Below, piece after piece: positions 39,532 through 42,833 of a stretch of 42,833 bases of DNA; the stretch's first letter is position 1, and every line of letters begins with the position of its first letter. This DNA comes from a virus, in the IMG/VR virus record IMGVR_UViG_3300045241_000019, positions 1 through 42,833 of that record; one strand, 5' to 3'. Under the pieces are notes generated by a model. The model was not told where the DNA came from. It did no database searches and saw only the letters and a list, made by a program, of their open reading frames with translations. Made by a program: the position numbers and the translations under genes.

Positions 39532-40337
39532 CACTCTCCGAATTCAAACGCCGGGACTGCAATCGGCGTCACTGCTGGCGCATCCTGCGCCGGGATCAGA
39601 TCGAGCGAGCGCGCCGGAATGCTTTCGACTTGCTGCGCTGTCATTGAATCATCGCCCCCTGCCATATCCAGCACTGCAAACCGCGCGGATTGGAGCGCTT
39701 CCATTTTGAGATCCGCGACGACTTCCGCAGCAACCTCTCCCGCCTTTTCCACGCGCGAGACAATCGTGCGCGCCGCGCGCCGTGCTTCTGCGATTGCCAG
39801 CGAGACTTTGCGCTCCGTTTCGTCGGAGAGCATTCCAGCCAGCGCTCGCGCACTGTTGGCAGCTGCGCGGATCACGTCGGGATTTGCCGCGCGAATGCCG
39901 CGCTCCATGTCGCGGATCAAATCGCGCACTTCGCTGGCAATCGCGCGCGCCGCCTGTTCGTCGCTGTCCGCGATCCTGCCCGTGAAACAGTACAAATCCA
40001 CGCGCGTGTGGCGCGACGTTGCGTTATGCGCGTTTGCGACTGCCTGCGCTTCGAGGATCGCAGCTGCCAGCGCTTGCTCGCTGTCAACCGGACACAACAG
40101 CCCGAATGACGACGGGCAGCACACGCGAGTGATCAGTGCGCGCGCCTTGCCACGCGCGACGACGGCGCGCGCGTGTTCCTGCGCGTCCGCGATCTCGCGC
40201 GTCGTGTTCCAGCTGGCAACCGTTGACGCGCCGACTGCTGTCTCCGGCTGGATGGTTTGCTTCTGGTACTGAACGCCCCCGCGCAGTGTGCTTTTCAGGC
40301 TTACCAGCAAGCCGGGGCGAATGAGAGTGCTATCCAT
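39531..40337 (-). CDS. Helical partner protein of AAA+ ATPase, unknown function
   Basis: A 268-residue protein. The first 40 residues form a beta element (LIRPGLLVSLKSTLRGGVQY) that recurs in phage proteins coded next to AAA+ ATPases, though I cannot name the family. A cysteine pair (RVCCPSSFGLLCP) lies near 90. Residues 125-235 are one long alanine-rich helical region with coiled-coil character. The CGAAAGGAT leader precedes the ATG. Adjacency and similar composition suggest it is a substrate or co-factor of the ATPase. Confidence 0.55.
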   Translation of the reverse strand: MDSTLIRPGLLVSLKSTLRGGVQYQKQTIQPETAVGASTVASWNTTREIADAQEHARAVVARGKARALITRVCCPSSFGLLCPVDSEQALAAAILEAQAVANAHNATSRHTRVDLYCFTGRIADSDEQAARAIASEVRDLIRDMERGIRAANPDVIRAAANSARALAGMLSDETERKVSLAIAEARRAARTIVSRVEKAGEVAAEVVADLKMEALQSARFAVLDMAGGDDSMTAQQVESIPARSLDLIPAQDAPAVTPIAVPAFEFGE

Positions 40338-40354
40338 GTCGCGATCCTTTCGGG

Positions 40355-41935
40355 TTAGATATCGAGCGAGCGCGCGGCGGATGCCGGAGCGCTTTTGACT
40401 TCTGCCACGGACGCCGGACGCGCGCGCCCCTGCGCCCACTGCCGGAGCGCGGCGATCTTGTCGCTGGCAGTGCGCGCGAGTGGCACGGTTTGCTTTGCAG
40501 CTGCGAGCAAATCGTTGGTGCAAATCTCGCGCGCGTCGTCGGCAAAGCCTGCATACATCGCATCGATTACCAACTGCGCCATCTCCGCGCCGGTAAAGTC
40601 GGATGATGCGGCGACGACTGCCGCGTAATCAATCGGCGCATCCGCGCGCCCATTCGCGCGCAGTGCGGTTTGCAGGATTTCCGCGCGCTCGCTCGCTGTC
40701 GGGAGATCGACAAAAAACATACCGTCGAAACGCCGGATGAATTCAGGCTTCAGCACGGTTGCATCGTTGGCTGTCGCGACGACGAACACGGGCGCAGTGT
40801 GATCCTGCATCCATGACAGGATCACTCCCAATTGATCCTTGCTGACGCCGCCATCCTGCCCGCCATCGTTCGCGCCTGCGAGCGCTTTTTCCACTTCGTC
40901 AATCCAGAGGATGCACGGCGCGACAGTCTCCGCGACTTTCAGCGCTTTGCGGAAATTCGCTTCGCTGTCTCCGACGAATTTGCTTTTCAGTGCGCCCATA
41001 TCCAGCTTGAGAAGTGGAACGCTCCATGCAGCTGCGAGCGCTTTCGCAGTGAGGCTCTTACCGCAACCGGGAACGCCCACTGCCAGCAAGCCTTTGGGCG
41101 CAGGCAATCCATACGCGCGCGCCTTTGCGCTGAATGCCTGCCTGCGCTGGATCAGCCAGCCTTTGAGATTCTCCAGCCCGCCAATCGCATCCAGCCCGCC
41201 AGCAACCGGATCGAACCACTCCAGCACTCGCTCGCGCGATATCACTCTGCGCTTTTCGCCGGAGATGATGCCCGCATCCATCATTTGCTTGCTGATCAGC
41301 GAGCGCGCGAAAGTGCTCTGCGCCTCTTCTGCGCTCAAACCGAGCGCGGCATCTATCGCTTGCTCGCGCACGCCATTGGGCGCAGCTGCCGCGCGCATTT
41401 GCTCCGGCAGTGCGCCCACTGCCGCATCGAGTAGCGTCGCGATCTCCGCGCGATCCGGCAGAGGCACGTCGATGGTGATCACGTTGCCGGACAATTCGGC
41501 GGGCACTTCTGCCGTGCTGCTGATCATTACCATTGCGCGAGCGCTGTCGCGCGGGGATTGCGGCAATTCGCGGCAGAGTGATTTGACTGCGCGGCACACG
41601 TTTGGATCTTTCAGCCACGGCGCGAGATCGCGCAGTATCCAAACTTGCCGCTTCTCGCTGTCGCGGATCTCATTGAGCATTTCAATCGGATCAGTGGCGC
41701 GAGCGTTCAGCACTTCGCCGCTCATGTTGGAGATGCCACGCGCGCAATCCCACACAACGGGAGCGTATCCAGCGCTGGCTGCGCCGTCGAAAACGACGCG
41801 CTCCGTGCGCGCCTCTTCGCGGGAGACACACAACAGCAGCGGATTGCGAGCGCGCAGCAGTGCGGCGATATCGAGCGCGCACTTTGCGCCAGCGGTTTGC
41901 ATTGCAGCTGCGAGTGGAGTCGGTTGCGATTGCAT
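40355..41935 (-). CDS. Ycf46-like AAA+ ATPase
   Basis: A 526-residue protein started at 41935, with AAAGGAT seven bases upstream. The C-terminal AAA+ module (about 245-480) has Walker A GVPGCGKS (287-294), Walker B CILWIDE (D346, E347), sensor-1 N390 in VVATAND, and arginine fingers in FIRRFDGMFFVDLP. The N-terminal 30-170 looks like a degenerate second ATPase module without a P-loop, the plan of Ycf46-type proteins. These act as hexameric remodelling machines, but substrates in phages are unknown. It is the first gene of a separate, GCGC-rich leftward unit with its own candidate promoter. Confidence 0.8.
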   Translation of the reverse strand: MQSQPTPLAAAMQTAGAKCALDIAALLRARNPLLLCVSREEARTERVVFDGAASAGYAPVVWDCARGISNMSGEVLNARATDPIEMLNEIRDSEKRQVWILRDLAPWLKDPNVCRAVKSLCRELPQSPRDSARAMVMISSTAEVPAELSGNVITIDVPLPDRAEIATLLDAAVGALPEQMRAAAAPNGVREQAIDAALGLSAEEAQSTFARSLISKQMMDAGIISGEKRRVISRERVLEWFDPVAGGLDAIGGLENLKGWLIQRRQAFSAKARAYGLPAPKGLLAVGVPGCGKSLTAKALAAAWSVPLLKLDMGALKSKFVGDSEANFRKALKVAETVAPCILWIDEVEKALAGANDGGQDGGVSKDQLGVILSWMQDHTAPVFVVATANDATVLKPEFIRRFDGMFFVDLPTASERAEILQTALRANGRADAPIDYAAVVAASSDFTGAEMAQLVIDAMYAGFADDAREICTNDLLAAAKQTVPLARTASDKIAALRQWAQGRARPASVAEVKSAPASAARSLDI

Positions 41936-42002
41936 GGGTTGATCCTTTCGGTTTTCGGTTTGAGTGACCGGCTGCGCCGGGGGTGATACAGCACCCACAC
42001 AA

Positions 42003-42032
42003 ATCATACCGGGAGACAGTCTTTATATGCAA
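42003..42032 (-). promoter_or_regulatory. Candidate promoter for the AAA+ unit
   Basis: On the minus strand TTGCAT (42027-42032) and TATGAT (42003-42008) are 18 bases apart. The -10 matches five of six bases, the -35 three of six. The start would lie near 41996, with a leader of about 60 bases. The promoter is embedded in an inverted repeat (42009-42057), as expected of a regulated promoter. Confidence 0.5.
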
Positions 42033-42057
42033 GCGATGTTTTGAGACAGTCTCCCGG
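42009..42057. promoter_or_regulatory. Inverted repeat overlapping AAA+ promoter, operator candidate
   Basis: CCGGGAGACAGTC (42009-42021) and GACAGTCTCCCGG (42045-42057) are inverted copies with one mismatch. Each also holds a GAGACAGTCT dyad: perfect (GAGACAGTCTC) on the right, one base short on the left. The left arm lies in the spacer of the candidate promoter. A repressor binding both would block transcription of the AAA+ unit. Related palindromes occur at 38386 and 38473. Confidence 0.6.
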
Positions 42058-42099
42058 CAGTGAAAACAGGCGCAGGAAAACGACGCGCGGCGCAGGATT

Positions 42100-42116
42100 G
42101 AATTACACGGTAATTC
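42100..42116. promoter_or_regulatory. GAATTAC-N3-GTAATTC palindrome, operator-like
   Basis: A perfect 7+3+7 dyad in an otherwise GC-rich stretch. A half-site GAATTAC recurs in the loop of the hairpin at 38183-38189. The size and symmetry fit a helix-turn-helix regulator binding as a dimer. Confidence 0.5.
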
Positions 42117-42255
42117 GGGCGCAGAACGGAGCAGCGGGCATTTTGCTTTTTGTACCGCGCGCAGATTGAATTTTTGCCTATTTTTCCCTTTCGCTTCATT
42201 GTCAGCAGACTTTCGACAGTGTAAGTAAGTTTTCCGCCGTAAAAACATCCTGTTA

Positions 42256-42364
42256 TGCAGACTTTCACTTACTTCTAAGTTTGGAGATATGCAATAGAAT
42301 CAGTGTCCTACAAATGAAATTAGGCTATAGGGGCTTTTTCAGTGAAAGGTAGTGAAAGTCTGCA
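42256..42364. repeat. 13-bp inverted repeat flanking an AT-rich promoter-like patch
   Basis: TGCAGACTTTCAC (42256-42268) and GTGAAAGTCTGCA (42352-42364) are exact reverse complements 83 bases apart. Partial copies lie near 42207 (GCAGACTTTC) and at about 42340 (AGTGAAAGG). The enclosed sequence is the most AT-rich in the junction region. This looks like several sites for one regulator around a promoter. Confidence 0.75.
42273..42300 (+). promoter_or_regulatory. Weak candidate promoter for rightward block
   Basis: TTCTAA (42273-42278) and TAGAAT (42295-42300) with 16 bases between. The -10 matches five of six, the -35 three of six. It lies within the inverted repeat described above, about 620 bases upstream of the first rightward gene across the circular junction. 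The long leader makes this tentative. Confidence 0.35.
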
Positions 42365-42672
42365 TGGCATCGTGCTGCCAGCAAAACGGAGACAGAATCC
42401 GCATCCGCCAGCCCGCCAGCGCAGCCCGCCAGCGCTCCGGCGCAGGCTTCCAGCTGCCACGCGCAGCCAGCCAGCTGCCGCGCGCTCTGCGCCGCATCCT
42501 GCGCCCCTGCTGCCGCATCCGCGAGCGCTCCGGCGCAGGCTTCCAGCTTGCTGCTGGCAGCGCTCCGGCGCGCGGCGCGCTACGCCCCGGCAGCTGCCGC
42601 GCCTGATCGGCAACCGGGGCGCGTCGTGCCGAGCAATCCGGCGCAGAATCCGACTTGCTGCCAGCAGGAAAT
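42365..42672. other. Gene-free GC-rich region with direct repeats
   Basis: No gene is supported. An open frame at 42342-42743 is arginine/proline-rich low complexity without a ribosome-binding site. A 25-base direct repeat (AGCGCTCCGGCGCAGGCTTC then CAGCT) occurs at 42431-42455 and 42524-42548. A shortened copy, AGCGCTCCGGCGC, is at 42559-42571. CAGCTG-rich units like those at 38.1-38.4 kb also recur. Confidence 0.7.
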
Positions 42673-42751
42673 GTAAGCACTCACTCAGGGTTAGTAAGCG
42701 CTCACTGGGGGGGTTAGTGAGTGCTCACTGGGGCGGTTGGTAAGCGCTCAC
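42673..42751. repeat. Four-copy palindromic iteron cluster at the circular junction
   Basis: GTAAGCACTCAC (42673-42684), GTAAGCGCTCAC (42694-42705), GTGAGTGCTCAC (42717-42728) and GTAAGCGCTCAC (42740-42751) share the consensus GTRAGYRCTCAC of the cluster at 37931. Start-to-start spacing is 21-23 bases, about two helical turns. The last two also appear at 11-45 because of the terminal overlap. The cluster lies upstream of the rightward packaging genes. Confidence 0.9.
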
Positions 42752-42833
42752 TAACCGAACGATCGTTCGACCGCCCCCCGACGAACGGCGACGGGACTCC
42801 CGGCGGCTTCCGGCCCGAGCCGGTCATCACCCG
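42707..42833. repeat. 127-bp exact terminal direct repeat (right copy)
   Basis: Identical to bases 1-127. Closing the molecule on this overlap gives a 42,706-bp circle with the junction upstream of the first rightward gene. Confidence 0.95.

Noticed and set aside
39127-40272. Long plus-strand open frame opposite the AAA+ unit (381 codons)
   Set aside because: Antisense shadow of the 268- and 107-residue genes, which have proper leaders and overlaps. Product is rich in Ala, Arg and Ser without pattern.
40839-41942. Plus-strand open frame opposite the AAA+ ATPase gene
   Set aside because: Mirror of a gene with clear Walker motifs on the minus strand. Serine/alanine-rich nonsense product.
42315-42332. 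T7-like promoter core (GCTATAGGGG)
   Set aside because: Only the last eight or nine bases resemble a T7-type promoter, and the genome encodes no single-subunit RNA polymerase.
42342-42743. Plus-strand open frame of 133 codons at the right end
   Set aside because: Arginine/proline-rich product built from the direct repeats, running through the iterons. No credible start signal.
1-42833. Temperate lifestyle (integrase, repressor, attachment site)
   Set aside because: No integrase, excisionase or recognisable CI/Cro-type repressor was found. Operator-like sites alone do not prove lysogeny.
1-42833. tRNA genes
   Set aside because: I saw no cloverleaf or conserved T-arm sequence by eye. A dedicated tRNA search was not possible here.

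Overview
This 42.8-kb window appears to be the complete genome of a lytic, short-tailed (podovirus-like) double-stranded DNA phage of a GC-rich Gram-negative host, most likely a member of the Pseudomonadota. The first 127 bases are repeated exactly as the last 127. That is what a circular or circularly permuted genome looks like when assembled with a 127-mer, so the unique length is 42,706 bp. The evidence for a tailed phage is a large terminase, portal, scaffold-like protein, major capsid protein, tail-tube and nozzle-type proteins, a GNAT-like virion-cluster protein, giant internal virion proteins and a tail fibre. There is no tape measure or sheath. I see no integrase, recognisable repressor, RNA polymerase, tRNA, CRISPR array or reverse transcriptase.

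Layout: bases 218 to 24770 form one rightward block. It runs packaging (small genes, terminase), portal, scaffold, capsid plus a decoration-like protein (with a candidate promoter in front and a strong terminator behind), head or neck accessory proteins, tail-tube proteins, low-complexity virion proteins, internal or ejection proteins, tail fibre, and a lysis-like group of small membrane proteins with one lipoprotein. Bases 24829 to 37743 form a leftward block. Read from its promoter side it runs many small early proteins, a candidate ssDNA-binding protein, a family A DNA polymerase, zinc-binding proteins, a Cas4/RecB-type nuclease, a VRR-NUC nuclease, a SNF2-type helicase, a VapE-type primase-helicase, and a proline-rich repeat protein. 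The two blocks converge on a leftward terminator at about 24.77-24.80 kb. Nearly all genes overlap by ATGA/GTGA-type junctions, which suggests translational coupling.

Bases 38546 to 41935 are a third, leftward unit with a very GCGC-rich composition. It encodes a Ycf46-like AAA+ ATPase, a 268-residue helical partner and four small proteins, and ends at its own terminator. On both sides lie gene-free, repeat-rich stretches (37.74-38.55 kb, and 41.94 kb through the circular junction to 0.22 kb). These hold nine copies of a 12-bp palindromic element (consensus GTRAGYGCTCAC), several other perfect palindromes placed like operators, long inverted and direct repeats, and candidate promoters. This AAA+ module with its flanking iteron clusters is the part of the window I consider least explained.

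Lysis is also unusual. No endolysin can be recognised anywhere, although a lipoprotein with an internal membrane segment (spanin-like) and four tiny membrane proteins sit exactly where a lysis cassette is expected.
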